Origin: Anaeromyxobacter dehalogenans 2CP-1
GTDB lineage: Bacteria; Myxococcota; Myxococcia; Myxococcales; Anaeromyxobacteraceae
DNA: 64,000 bases
Direction of reading: 5' to 3'
Assembly: GCF_000022145.1 (NCBI RefSeq)
Contig: NC_011891.1
Span: 1-64,000, forward strand
Part shown: positions 56,004 to 64,000 of the stretch, one piece after another
Layout: every line of letters begins with the position of its first letter
Numbering within the stretch: the first letter of the stretch is position 1
Program-made: the position numbers and the translations under genes
Notes under the pieces: model-generated
The model's input: only the letters and a program-made list of their open reading frames with translations
Told to the model about the DNA's origin: nothing
Database searches by the model: none

Positions 56004-57635
56004 GTGAACCTGGAGCTGCTCACGCTCGCCGTCGGCGCGTACGCCGCCGTGCTCGCCTTCCTGGGCTGGCTCGGGTACCGCCGCACGCGCAGCGCCGCCG
56101 ACTACCTGGTGGGCGGTCGCGAGATCCACCCGGTGCTGATGGCGCTCGCCTACGGCTCCACGTTCATCTCCACCTCCGCCATCGTGGGCTTCGCGGGCGT
56201 CGCCGCGCTCATGGGCATGGGCCTGCTCTGGCTCACCATGCTCAACATCCTGCTGGGCGTGTTCGTCGCGTTCGTGGTGTTCGGCCGCCCCACCCGGCGG
56301 CTCGGCGCCGCGCTCGACGCGCACACCTTCCCGGAGCTGCTCGGGCGCCGGTACCGGTCCCGCTTCATCCAGGGCTTCGCCGGCGGGACCATCGCGCTGC
56401 TCATGCCGCTCTACGCCGCCGCGGTGCTCATCGGCGGGGCGCGCTTCCTCGAGGTGCAGCTCCACCTCGACTACCAGGTGGCGCTGTTCGTGTTCGCGGC
56501 CATCACCGTCGGCTACGTGCTGTTCGGCGGGCTGAAGGGCGTCGTCTACACCGACGCGTTCCAGGCGGTGCTGATGGTGTGCGGCATGCTGGTGCTGCTC
56601 GTCGCCACCTACGCGCAGGTGGGCGGGCTCTCGGCGCACCAGGCGCTCACCGATCTCGCCGACCAGGTCCCGCCGGCGCTCCGCGCGCAGGGCCACCGCG
56701 GCTGGACCGCCATGCCCGCGGCCGGCTCGCCGCTCTGGTGGCAGATGGTGTCCACCATCGTCCTCGGCGTCGGCATCGGCGTCCTCGCCCAGCCGCAGCT
56801 CACCGTCCGGTTCATGACCGTGAAGAGCGGGCGCGAGCTGCACCGCGCGCTCGTGCCGGGCGGCCTCTTCCTGCTGCTCATGGCCGGCGTCGCCTACGTG
56901 GTCGGCTCGCTCACCAACCTCTGGTACTTCCAGCGCACCGGCAAGATCGCGCTCGCGATCATGACCGACCCGGCCACCGGCAAGCCCAACGTGGACCGGC
57001 TCATGCCGCTCTACACGCAGGCGGCCATGCCGGAGTGGTTCGCGTACCTGTTCATGCTGGCGCTGCTCGCCGCGGCGATGTCCACGCTCTCGGCGCAGTT
57101 CCACGCCATCGGCACCGCCATCGGGCGCGACCTCTACGAGCAGGCGTTCCGGCTGGGCGGCGGGGCCGAGCGCACCGTGCTGCTGGCGCGCGGCGGGATC
57201 CTGGCGGGCTTCGCCGGCACGGTGCTCCTCGCCTGGAACCTCGGCCCCGGCGTCATCGCCATCGCCACCGCGCTCTTCTTCGGCATGTGCGCGGCGACGT
57301 TCCTGCCGGCGTTCGTCTCGGCGCTGTTCTGGGCCCGCTCCACCCGCGCCGGCGTGATCGCCGGGATGCTGGCCGGCTTCGCCGCCTGGGCGCTGTGGGT
57401 GCTGTTCGTGCACGAGCGCGAGTCGGCGGCGCTGGGCGTGGTGAAGGCGCTGACCGGCCGGACCAGCCTCGGCGCCGGCACCACCTGGGCGCTCGTCGAT
57501 CCGATCGTGGTGGCGCTGCCGATCGCGGCGCTGGTGACGGTGGTGGGCTCGCTGCTCGGCCGCGCGGCGCCCGCCGCGGACGCGGCCGGGCCGGCCCGGA
57601 CCGAAGAAGGGGGGCTCGATGCTGGGCTTCGGTGA
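56004..57635 (+). CDS. sodium:solute symporter family protein
   Basis: The 543-residue inner-membrane protein has about 13 helices and SSS features: TRSAADYLVGGREIHPVLMALAYGSTFISTSAIVGFAG at the N-terminus, a GGLKGVVYTDAFQAVLM loop, and AMSTLSAQFHAIGTAIGRDLYEQ. Such proteins import monocarboxylates, amino acids or similar solutes with Na+. GTG 56004 follows AGAGGGGG. It overlaps a small membrane protein gene and precedes a porin, forming a likely uptake operon. The substrate is not determined. Confidence 0.9.
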   Translation: MNLELLTLAVGAYAAVLAFLGWLGYRRTRSAADYLVGGREIHPVLMALAYGSTFISTSAIVGFAGVAALMGMGLLWLTMLNILLGVFVAFVVFGRPTRRLGAALDAHTFPELLGRRYRSRFIQGFAGGTIALLMPLYAAAVLIGGARFLEVQLHLDYQVALFVFAAITVGYVLFGGLKGVVYTDAFQAVLMVCGMLVLLVATYAQVGGLSAHQALTDLADQVPPALRAQGHRGWTAMPAAGSPLWWQMVSTIVLGVGIGVLAQPQLTVRFMTVKSGRELHRALVPGGLFLLLMAGVAYVVGSLTNLWYFQRTGKIALAIMTDPATGKPNVDRLMPLYTQAAMPEWFAYLFMLALLAAAMSTLSAQFHAIGTAIGRDLYEQAFRLGGGAERTVLLARGGILAGFAGTVLLAWNLGPGVIAIATALFFGMCAATFLPAFVSALFWARSTRAGVIAGMLAGFAAWALWVLFVHERESAALGVVKALTGRTSLGAGTTWALVDPIVVALPIAALVTVVGSLLGRAAPAADAAGPARTEEGGLDAGLR

Positions 57636-57780
57636 CCTCGGCGTAACGGCGGCGTTCGTGCTCACGCTCGCGAGCGCGGCGCTGTGCGTGGTGTACGGGC
57701 TCCTCCACTGGAACGACGACGACGCCCCCCTGCCCCCGCCCGTCCACCCGCCCGGCGAGGCCGAGCTCGACGACCTCTGA
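57619..57780 (+). CDS. symporter small accessory protein (53 aa)
   Basis: ATG 57619 overlaps the end of the symporter gene by 17 bases and follows GAAGGGGGG. The 53-residue product (MLGFGDLGVTAAFVLTLASAALCVVYGLLHWNDDDAPLPPP...) has one membrane helix and a short acidic, Pro-rich cytoplasmic tail. This is the pattern of small accessory subunits encoded with SSS transporters. Confidence 0.8.
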   Translation: MLGFGDLGVTAAFVLTLASAALCVVYGLLHWNDDDAPLPPPVHPPGEAELDDL

Positions 57781-57829
57781 TCCGCCCCGGTCCGCCCGCA
57801 CCGCCCGACCCCGTCCCACGGAGCCCTCG

Positions 57830-59101
57830 ATGCGCCGCATCCGCCTCGCCCTCGCCGTGCTCGCGGCCCTGGCCGCGCTGCCGCCCGCCGCCCTCGCCCA
57901 GACCCCGCCCGCCCCGCCGGCCGCGCCGCGGGCTTCGGCCCCTGCGCCGGCCCCGGCCGCGAAGCCGCCCGGCGTCACGGTGGACCTCTCCGGCTGGCTC
58001 ATCGCGAACGCCTACTGGAGCGACGGCGGCCTGAACGCGAGCGACCTGCCGCAGTGGGCGACCCCCGCGCACTCCACCGCGGGCATGACGGTGCGCCAGA
58101 GCCGGGTGCGCGCCGCGGCCGGGCTGCCGGTCGACGGGCTGCTCGGGGGCGCGGTGCTGAAGGGGCTCGTCGAGGCCGACTTCATGGGCACCTACGTCAA
58201 CTCCGACGCGTCGATGCCGCAGGTGCGGCTGCGCCACGCGTACCTGACCGCCGCCTGCGCGAAGGGGAACCTGACGCTGCTCGTCGGGCAGACCTGGTCG
58301 CTCTTCGGCGGCCCGTGGTTCGCGGCCAGCCTCGGCCACGTGGCGCTGCCCCGCTTCGCCGGGGCGGGGTACCTGTACCGGCGCGCGCCGCAGGTGCGGC
58401 TCACCGCCGAGGCGGGCCGCGGCGCCGATCTCGGCGTGACGGTCGCGGTCGCCGCGCTCGCCTCGAGCGGCGACAAGGCGACGTCACAGAACCAGCTCGT
58501 GGGCGAGCGCGCCGGCGTGCCGGACGCGGAGGGGCGCATGGCGCTCGTGCTCCGCCGCGGCGGGAAGGCGTGGCTGGAGGTCGGCGCCTCGGGCCGCTTC
58601 GGGCAGCAGCTCTGGAAGCTGGACGGGCTCTCGACGCCGCGCGAGGAGCGGCTCACCGGCTGGGGCGCCGCGGCCGACGGACGCCTGGAGGTGCCGCACC
58701 TCGTGGTGCAGGGCGGCACGTTCATGGGCGAGGTGCTGGGCGGCTACGGCTCGGTGGCGCCGGTGGTGCGTCAGACGAAGAACGCCACCGATCCGGCCAG
58801 GCTCGACGCCATCTCGCCGGTGCGGACCGGCGGCTTCTGGGCGCAGGCGGTGGTGACCCCGGTCCCGGTGCTGCAGCTCCTCGGCGGCTACGGCATCGAG
58901 GAGCCGCGCACCTCCGACCTGCCCGCCGGCAGCGAGGCCACCACCATCGAGCGCAACCAGCAGGTCTCGGGCGGCGCCATCCTGGCGCTCACCTCCCGCT
59001 GGAAGGTCTCGCTCGAGGGCACGCTCTACACCACCGAGACGCTCGACGGCGCGCGCCGCGAGAGCACGCAGGTGGAGGTGGGCTCGCTGTACGCGTTCTG
59101 A
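57830..59101 (+). CDS. outer-membrane porin-like beta barrel
   Basis: The 423-residue product has a signal peptide (MRRIRLALAVLAALAALPPAALAQ), an Ala/Pro-rich linker and a beta barrel beginning VTVDLSGWLIANAYWSDGG and ending VEVGSLYAF with a terminal Phe, the usual outer-membrane insertion signal. Repeated strands such as VRLRHAYLTAAC and LTLLVGQTWSLFGG resemble carbohydrate- or phosphate-selective porin-like proteins. It probably admits the substrate of the upstream symporter. Confidence 0.75.
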   Translation: MRRIRLALAVLAALAALPPAALAQTPPAPPAAPRASAPAPAPAAKPPGVTVDLSGWLIANAYWSDGGLNASDLPQWATPAHSTAGMTVRQSRVRAAAGLPVDGLLGGAVLKGLVEADFMGTYVNSDASMPQVRLRHAYLTAACAKGNLTLLVGQTWSLFGGPWFAASLGHVALPRFAGAGYLYRRAPQVRLTAEAGRGADLGVTVAVAALASSGDKATSQNQLVGERAGVPDAEGRMALVLRRGGKAWLEVGASGRFGQQLWKLDGLSTPREERLTGWGAAADGRLEVPHLVVQGGTFMGEVLGGYGSVAPVVRQTKNATDPARLDAISPVRTGGFWAQAVVTPVPVLQLLGGYGIEEPRTSDLPAGSEATTIERNQQVSGGAILALTSRWKVSLEGTLYTTETLDGARRESTQVEVGSLYAF

Positions 59102-59117
59102 GCGGTATACCGCGCCA

Positions 59118-59148
59118 CGCTCGCCCTTCGACAGGCTCAGGGCGAGCG
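59118..59148 (+). terminator. hairpin ending the porin transcript (dispersed-repeat type)
   Basis: A 10-bp stem CGCTCGCCCT/AGGGCGAGCG surrounds TCGACAGGCTC. Its loop sequence is the common TTCGACAGGCTCAG dispersed repeat found in many proteobacteria; a related unit, CACCCTGAGCG, lies on the other side at 59230-59240. Confidence 0.6.
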
Positions 59149-59242
59149 GACGAACCGAAGCCTCCGCTCCCTCGACTCCGCGCGGCCCGGCTGGCCGCGC
59201 TACGCTCGGGATGAGCGGCCTCGATCGCTCACCCTGAGCGTA

Positions 59243-59261
59243 GGCGGGCCAAGGGCCCGCC
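59243..59261 (-). terminator. hairpin downstream of paaK
   Basis: An 8-bp stem GGCGGGCC/GGCCCGCC with loop AAG, about 40 bp past the stop of the minus-strand operon. Flanking GAGTCGAAGGG belongs to the same dispersed repeat family. Confidence 0.5.
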
Positions 59262-59299
59262 GGAGTCGAAGGGTCGGGACGAGCGCCGGAGCCGAAGGG

Positions 59300-60625
59300 C
59301 TACGCCGGCCCGGCCTTCCGGTGATCGAGCACCCGCCGCGCCTTGCCGGCGGAGCGCTCCAGCGTGTTCGGCGCCACCAGCTCCACGATCATCCGGATCC
59401 CGGTCACCGCGTGGATCTCGCGATCGATGCGGTCGCGCAGGCCCACCATCTCGCGCATCTCGTCGCGGAAGTCCTCGGGCCGGACCTCCACCTTCACCAC
59501 CGCCTCGTCGAGCGCGCCGGGGCGCGAGACCTCGATGAGGTAGTGCGGGGCGGTGCCCTCGACGCGGAGCAGCGCCTCCTCCACCTGCGACGGGAACACG
59601 TTCACGCCGCGGATGATGAGCATGTCGTCGGAGCGGCCGCGCACCCGGCTCATGCGCACGCCGGTGCGGCCGCAGGGGCAGGGGGAGCGGTCGAGCGCGG
59701 CGAGGTCGCGGGTGCGGTAGCGCAGCACCGGCATCGCCTCCTTCGTGAGCGAGGTGAAGACGAGCTCGCCCACCTCGCCGTCCGGCACCGGCTCGAGCGT
59801 GACCGGGTCGAGGCACTCGACGATGAAGTGGTCCTCCTGCACGTGCATGCCATCGCGCGCCGGGCACTCGCCGGCCACGCCCGGCCCGATCACCTCGGAG
59901 AGCCCGTAGTTGTTGAAGGCGAGGATCCCGAGCGACCGCTCGATCTCCCCGCGCATCTCCTCGGTCCAGGGCTCGCCGCCGAAGTGGCCGTACCGGAGCG
60001 GCAGGTCGCCGGGCTTCAGCCCCTCGGCGCGCGCCACCTCGCCCACGTGCAGCGCGTAGGACGGCGTGCTGATGAGCACGTCGGCGGAGAGATCGCAGAT
60101 GAGCCGCACCTGCCGCGGCGTGTTCCCGCCGCCGGACGGGACCACCGCGGCGCCCACCCGCTCGATGCCGTAGTGCAGCCCGAAGCCGCCGGTGAACAGG
60201 CCGTAGCCGAAGGCGACGTGGACGGTGTGCTCGGGGCGGAGCCCGCCGGCCACCAGGAAGCGGGCCACCAGGCCGGTCCAGGTGTCGAGGTCGCGGCGGG
60301 TGTACGCGACGAAGGTGGGGCGGCCGGTGGTGCCGGAGGAGCCGTGGATGCGCACCACCTGCTCGCGCGGCACCGCCAGCAGGCCGAGCGGGTAGCTCTG
60401 CCGGAGGTCGTCCTTCACCGTGAACGGCAGGCGCCGCACGTCGGCCGGGCCGCGCAGGTCCTCGTCGCGGACGCCGGCCCGCTCCAGCGCCTTGCGGTGG
60501 TGCGGCACCGCGCGGGCGCGGCGGACGGTCTCGGCGAGGCGGCGGCCCTGGAGCGCGGCGAGCGCGTCACGGTCGAGCGTCTCCTCCGGATCGAGGATCC
60601 GGTTCTCGAGCGCGAAGCGGGCCAT
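59300..60625 (-). CDS. paaK: phenylacetate-CoA ligase family protein (first copy)
   Basis: The 441-residue adenylate-forming ligase has the PaaK motifs HGSSGTTGRPTFVAYTRRDLDTW (ATP binding), GYGLFTGGFGLHYG, NNYGLSEVIGPG, RYRTRDL, and RGRSDDMLIIRGVNVFPSQVE. It converts phenylacetate or another arylacetate to its CoA thioester. It is the last gene of the iorAB operon and is clearly diverged from the second copy at 61092, suggesting different substrates. Confidence 0.88.
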   Translation of the reverse strand: MARFALENRILDPEETLDRDALAALQGRRLAETVRRARAVPHHRKALERAGVRDEDLRGPADVRRLPFTVKDDLRQSYPLGLLAVPREQVVRIHGSSGTTGRPTFVAYTRRDLDTWTGLVARFLVAGGLRPEHTVHVAFGYGLFTGGFGLHYGIERVGAAVVPSGGGNTPRQVRLICDLSADVLISTPSYALHVGEVARAEGLKPGDLPLRYGHFGGEPWTEEMRGEIERSLGILAFNNYGLSEVIGPGVAGECPARDGMHVQEDHFIVECLDPVTLEPVPDGEVGELVFTSLTKEAMPVLRYRTRDLAALDRSPCPCGRTGVRMSRVRGRSDDMLIIRGVNVFPSQVEEALLRVEGTAPHYLIEVSRPGALDEAVVKVEVRPEDFRDEMREMVGLRDRIDREIHAVTGIRMIVELVAPNTLERSAGKARRVLDHRKAGPA

Positions 60626-60628
60626 CGG

Positions 60629-61072
60629 CTAGGCCCCCGCGCGCGCGAACAGCTCGGCCGCGCCCACCAGGCGGACGCCGCGCGCCTGCAGCAGCGCGGC
60701 GGCACGGTCCGGATCCGAGAGCCGGAACACGAGCGTGGCGTGCTCGCCGCGGCTCCGCACCGAGTACGCGTACATGTACTCGATGCCGAGGCCGCAGGCC
60801 TCGAACCCCTCGAGCACCTCGGCGAGGCCGCCCGGCCGGTCGGGCACGTCCACCGCCAGCACGTCGGTGACGTTCACGACGACGCCCGCCTTCTCGAGGA
60901 CCTGCTTCGCGCGCTCGGGGTCCTTCACGATGAGGCGCAGGATGCCGAACTGCTGCGTGTCGGCGAGCGAGAGCGTGAGGATGTCGATGCCCGCGTCGCC
61001 CAGCACCTGGCACGGGACCCGGAGCTGCCCGGGGCGGTTCTCGAGGAACAGCGAGAGCTGACGGATCTTCAT
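60629..61072 (-). CDS. tandem ACT-domain protein
   Basis: The 147-residue protein has two ACT repeats (KIRQLSLFLENRPGQLRVPCQVLGDAGIDILTLSLADT and VLAVDVPDRPGGLAEVLEGFEACGLGIEYMYAYS). ACT domains bind amino acids. Stand-alone tandem ACT proteins are often encoded with iorAB-paaK, so this one may sense an aromatic amino acid or modulate a ligase. It lies between the two paaK copies with 3-bp and 19-bp gaps. Confidence 0.88.
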   Translation of the reverse strand: MKIRQLSLFLENRPGQLRVPCQVLGDAGIDILTLSLADTQQFGILRLIVKDPERAKQVLEKAGVVVNVTDVLAVDVPDRPGGLAEVLEGFEACGLGIEYMYAYSVRSRGEHATLVFRLSDPDRAAALLQARGVRLVGAAELFARAGA

Positions 61073-61091
61073 GCCGGCCTCCGGTGCGTTC

Positions 61092-62417
61092 TCAGATGTT
61101 GCGACGGTCGATGACGCGCTTCGCCTTGCCCTCGCTGCGCTGCAGGGTGCGCGGGGCCACCAGCGTCACCTGCGCGCGGAGGCCGAGCACCTGCTCGAGC
61201 GCCGCGCCGAGGTGCTCCTGCAGCCGCTGCAGGCCGCGGATCTCGTCGGAGAACACCTCCGGCGTGACCTCGATCTGCACCTCCATCTCGTCGAGCCCCT
61301 TCGCGCGGGTGAGGACGATCTGGTAGTGCGGCAGCGTCCCCTCGACCTGCAGGAGCGCGGTCTCCACCTGCGACGGGAACACGTTCACGCCGCGGATGAT
61401 GAACATGTCGTCGGAGCGTCGGCCGATGCGGCGGATGCGCCGGAGCGTGCGGCCGCACGCGCAGGGCGTGGGGTCGATGGCGGTGATGTCCCGGGTCCGG
61501 TAGCGGATCATGGGCATCGCCTGCTTGGAGAGCGTGGTGAGCACGAGCTCGCCCTCCGCGCCGTCCGGCAGCACCGCGCCGGTCTCCGGGTCCACGATCT
61601 CCGGGTAGAAGTGGTCCTCGAACAGGTGGAGCCCGTCGCGGTGGACGCACTCGATGCCCACGCCCGGGCCGATGATCTCCGAGAGCCCGTAGATGTCGTG
61701 GGCCCGGATGCCGGCCTCGCGCTCGATGTGCGCGCGCATCGACTCGGACCAGGGCTCGGCCCCGAACACGCCCACCTTCAGCCGGCCGAAGCCGATCTTC
61801 GCGTCGCGGGCGCGCTCGATGAGGTGGACCATGTACGAGGGGGTGCAGCAGATGGCGGTGACGCCGAAGTCCTGCAGCACCATGAGCTGGCGCTCGGTGT
61901 TGCCGCCGGAGATGGGGATCACCGTCGCGCCGAGCGCCTCGCCGCCGTAGTGCGCGCCGAGGCCCCCGGTGAACAGGCCGTAGCCGTAGGCGTTCTGGAT
62001 GAGGTCGCCCTGGTGCAGCCCGCAGGCGGCGAACGCGCGCACCATCACGCTCGTCCACACCTCCAGGTCCGCCGCGGTGTAGGCCACCACGATGGGCTTG
62101 CCGGTGGTGCCGGAGGACGCGTGCAGCCGGACGATCTCCTCCACCGGCGAGGCGAACAGGCCGAACGGGTAGGTGTCGCGCAGGTCGGCCTTCACCGTGA
62201 ACGGCAGGCGCGCGAGATCCTCGAGCGCGTGGATGGCGTCGGGGAAGACGCCGCGGGCCTCCATGCGCTGGCGGAGGAGCGGGACCTTCTCGTAGGCGCG
62301 CGCCACCACGGCGCGGAGCCGGGCGAGCTGCAGCTTCTCGAGCTCGCGGCGGGGGAGGAAGTCGGGGGCGCTGGCCGGGTGGAAGGCGCTGCCGGCGTCG
62401 TTCCAGGAGGTGGTCAC
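61092..62417 (-). CDS. paaK: phenylacetate-CoA ligase family protein (second copy)
   Basis: The 441-residue protein has HASSGTTGKPIVVAYTAADLEVW, GYGLFTGGLGAHYGGEALGATVIPISGGNTERQ, YGLSEIIGPGVGIECVHRDGLHLFEDHFYPEI, RYRTRDI and RRSDDMFIIRGVNVFPSQVE, a standard PaaK profile. It lies 13 bp after iorB and fits activation of the arylacetate produced from arylpyruvate. It is closer to canonical PaaK than the other copy. Confidence 0.9.
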   Translation of the reverse strand: MTTSWNDAGSAFHPASAPDFLPRRELEKLQLARLRAVVARAYEKVPLLRQRMEARGVFPDAIHALEDLARLPFTVKADLRDTYPFGLFASPVEEIVRLHASSGTTGKPIVVAYTAADLEVWTSVMVRAFAACGLHQGDLIQNAYGYGLFTGGLGAHYGGEALGATVIPISGGNTERQLMVLQDFGVTAICCTPSYMVHLIERARDAKIGFGRLKVGVFGAEPWSESMRAHIEREAGIRAHDIYGLSEIIGPGVGIECVHRDGLHLFEDHFYPEIVDPETGAVLPDGAEGELVLTTLSKQAMPMIRYRTRDITAIDPTPCACGRTLRRIRRIGRRSDDMFIIRGVNVFPSQVETALLQVEGTLPHYQIVLTRAKGLDEMEVQIEVTPEVFSDEIRGLQRLQEHLGAALEQVLGLRAQVTLVAPRTLQRSEGKAKRVIDRRNI

Positions 62418-62430
62418 GGGGCCTCCCGGG

Positions 62431-62919
62431 TCAGCGCGCGGCGGCGGCGGTCTCCCGGCCGAGCCGGAAGGCCGCGTCGTTCACGGCGTGGAGCCGCTCG
62501 GGGAGCGCGGCGTGGATGGCGGCGAGCCAGTGGGCCTCGTCGAGCTCGAGGTGGTGCGAGAGCAGGCCGAGCAGCGCCACGTTCAGGCTGCGGCGGTTCG
62601 GGAGCCTCGCCTCGTCCACCGCGTCCGGCGGGATGAGGAGGCCGCCGGGCCGGAGCAGCGGGCGGGTCACCTCCAGCTCGGAGGGCGCCAGCACCAGCAG
62701 GAAGTCGGCCTCGCCGGCCGGGACCATGGGCGAGAGCACCTCGGCGCCGAAGCGGACGTCGGTGGTGACCGAGCCGCCGCGCTGGCTCATGCCGTGGACC
62801 TCGGCCTTCTTCACGTCCAGGCCGGCGCGGAAGGCGGTGTCGGCCAGGATCTCGGAGGCCTTGATGACGCCCTGGCCGCCCAGGCCGGCGACGACCACGT
62901 TCACGGTCCGGCTAGGCAT
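62431..62919 (-). CDS. iorB: indolepyruvate:ferredoxin oxidoreductase beta subunit
   Basis: The 162-residue subunit has the POR-gamma-type fold: VNVVVAGLGGQGVIKASEILADTAFRAGLDVKKAEVHGMSQRGGSVTTDVRFG. With IorA it oxidatively decarboxylates indolepyruvate and related arylpyruvates to aryl-acetyl-CoA, reducing ferredoxin. It overlaps the iorA stop by eight bases. Confidence 0.93.
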   Translation of the reverse strand: MPSRTVNVVVAGLGGQGVIKASEILADTAFRAGLDVKKAEVHGMSQRGGSVTTDVRFGAEVLSPMVPAGEADFLLVLAPSELEVTRPLLRPGGLLIPPDAVDEARLPNRRSLNVALLGLLSHHLELDEAHWLAAIHAALPERLHAVNDAAFRLGRETAAAAR

Positions 62920-64000
62920 CGGACACCTCCCCGGCGCCGGCGCAGCCCGCGCAGGCGAGCGCGGCGCGCTTCTCGTCGGCCGCCTTCTCGTACCGGCGGA
63001 TGTCGGCGGCGGCGAGGATGCAGGGCCGCCGCGCGATGATGACGGACAGCCTCGGCTCGGCGAGGCGCTGCTTCAGCAGCTTCTCCCAGCCGGCCGGATC
63101 GGCCACCGGGTCGACGACGTCCACGTTCGCGACGCCCAGCGCCCGGGCCAGCCCCTCGATCGACACCTTGCCGGTGGGCTCGTGGTCGAGCGTGCGGCCG
63201 GTGCCGGGGTGCTCCTGCTGGCCGGTCATGGCGGTGGTGCCGTTGTCGAGCACCACCAGCACGTGGCCGGTGGGCGGCGGGTTGTAGACCATCTCGACGA
63301 GGCCGTTCAGGCCGGTGTGGACGAACGTCGAGTCGCCGATGATCGAGACCACCCGCCGCGCGTCGGCCTCCGGCAGCACGTGCCGCAGCCCGAGGCCCAC
63401 GCCGAGCGAGGCGCCCATGGCCACGCAGGTGTCGATGCCCTGGTACGGCGGGAGGACGCCGAGCGTGTAGCAGCCGATGTCGCCCGCCACGATGCAGTCG
63501 AGCTTGCGCAGCGTGGCGTAGACCGGGTGGTACGGGCAGGCCTCGCAGAGCGCCGGCGGCCGGCCCTTCGGCAGCTCCGGCTCGGGCGAGGTGTCACGCG
63601 CCAGGATCCGGCGCACGCGCTGCACGTCGAGCTCGCCGAAGCGGTACGGCGCCTCCTTCGCCTCGACCGCGATGCCGGCGGCGCGGATGGCGTCGGCGAA
63701 GATGGGGTCGCCCTCCTCCACCACGATGCAGCGATCGACGCTGGCGGCGAAGGCCCGGATCTTCTCGATGGGGAGCGGGTAGACCGTCTTCAGCTCGAGC
63801 CGGCTCGCCGAGGGCGCGGCCTCGGCCACGTGGCGCGCGGTCACGCCGGAGGTGATGACGCCGAGCGCGCGGTCGCCCTTCACCCAGACGTTGAGCGGGG
63901 TCTCCTCGGCGAACGCCTGGAGCGCCTCCAGCTTCTTGCGGAGCCGGCGGTGCGCGGGGCGGGCGTAGGCCGGGATCATCACGCGGCCGGGGATGTCGCG
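62912..64000 (-). CDS. iorA: indolepyruvate:ferredoxin oxidoreductase alpha subunit (5' end outside window)
   Basis: The visible 362 or so C-terminal residues include the TPP-binding domain (CEACPYHPVYATLRKL, GDIGCYTLGVLPPYQGIDTCVAMGASLGVGLG, IIGDSTFVHTGLNGLVEMVYN, VLDNGTTAMTGQQEHPGTG). The N-terminal part lies beyond 64000. The C-terminus is short: after RRPCILAAADIRRYEK only one CxxC (CAGC) remains, without the two ferredoxin-like cluster motifs most IorA proteins carry. Electrons may therefore leave by another route. Confidence 0.92.
   Translation of the reverse strand, partial: RDIPGRVMIPAYARPAHRRLRKKLEALQAFAEETPLNVWVKGDRALGVITSGVTARHVAEAAPSASRLELKTVYPLPIEKIRAFAASVDRCIVVEEGDPIFADAIRAAGIAVEAKEAPYRFGELDVQRVRRILARDTSPEPELPKGRPPALCEACPYHPVYATLRKLDCIVAGDIGCYTLGVLPPYQGIDTCVAMGASLGVGLGLRHVLPEADARRVVSIIGDSTFVHTGLNGLVEMVYNPPPTGHVLVVLDNGTTAMTGQQEHPGTGRTLDHEPTGKVSIEGLARALGVANVDVVDPVADPAGWEKLLKQRLAEPRLSVIIARRPCILAAADIRRYEKAADEKRAALACAGCAGAGEVSDA

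Noticed and set aside
59102-59299. Dispersed TTCGACAGGCTCAG-type units as a mobile element
   Set aside because: They are short, widespread hairpin repeats in proteobacteria and here simply lie between convergent operons as terminators.

Overview
The window looks like the start of a chromosome of a high-GC, respiratory deltaproteobacterium-type organism (Myxococcota), most probably Anaeromyxobacter or a close relative. This is inferred from the dnaA-dnaN-recF-gyrB origin cluster, extreme GC codon use, a multihaem cytochrome c lipoprotein, an ETF-type membrane Fe-S oxidoreductase, an archaemetzincin, and an indolepyruvate oxidoreductase/phenylacetate-CoA ligase cluster. No database search was possible.

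Layout. 1-7,046: replication genes dnaA, dnaN, recF and gyrB, with a possible origin between dnaA and dnaN and a gyrB that appears to start at CTG. 7,060-20,960: housekeeping genes, namely a KAS III enzyme, tRNA-Gln, a degenerate archaemetzincin, a Cys-rich protein, the Fe-S oxidoreductase, a Pro-rich lipoprotein, a DsbA-family protein, a RimK-like ligase, ileS-lspA-lgt, and two small proteins.

21,040-34,518: a 13.4-kb integrative element in the 3' end of tRNA-Phe, bounded by 43-bp direct repeats. Next to the intact tRNA are a tyrosine integrase and an excisionase-like gene, then a serine recombinase and a small HTH gene. A TOPRIM primase-D5-type helicase gene follows (frameshifted at a run of nine G), with an array of TGACGGA iterons immediately downstream. 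This int/primase-helicase/iteron layout recalls phage satellites (PICI/SaPI-like) or integrative mobilizable elements; no conjugation or capsid genes were recognised. Cargo includes an unknown 433-residue protein, small unknown genes, an IS66 copy, and a three-gene cassette at the far end (TIGR04255-like, HTH/DUF2384-like, and an unknown protein with a QTCDL motif) that is a candidate uncharacterised defence or toxin-antitoxin locus. Two genes of the element begin beside the same 11-bp palindrome, suggesting one shared regulator. The integrase reading frame runs through attL into the tRNA, so its C-terminus should differ between integrated and excised states.

34,602-64,000: chromosome again. 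It holds a degenerate receiver protein, two unknown secreted proteins, a histidine kinase, a VOC protein divergent from an MmyB-like regulator, proS, a small lipoprotein, and a flavodoxin-type quinone reductase broken by a 14-bp tandem duplication. Then come an epimerase divergent from a LysR regulator, the multihaem cytochrome, a Cache chemoreceptor, and a short-chain dehydrogenase. A volA-like surface lipase gene lies upstream of fadL (fatty-acid scavenging), divergent from a sodium:solute symporter with its 53-residue accessory protein and a porin. Last is the operon iorA-iorB-paaK-ACT-paaK for aromatic 2-oxoacid oxidation and arylacetate activation; iorA runs off the end of the window.
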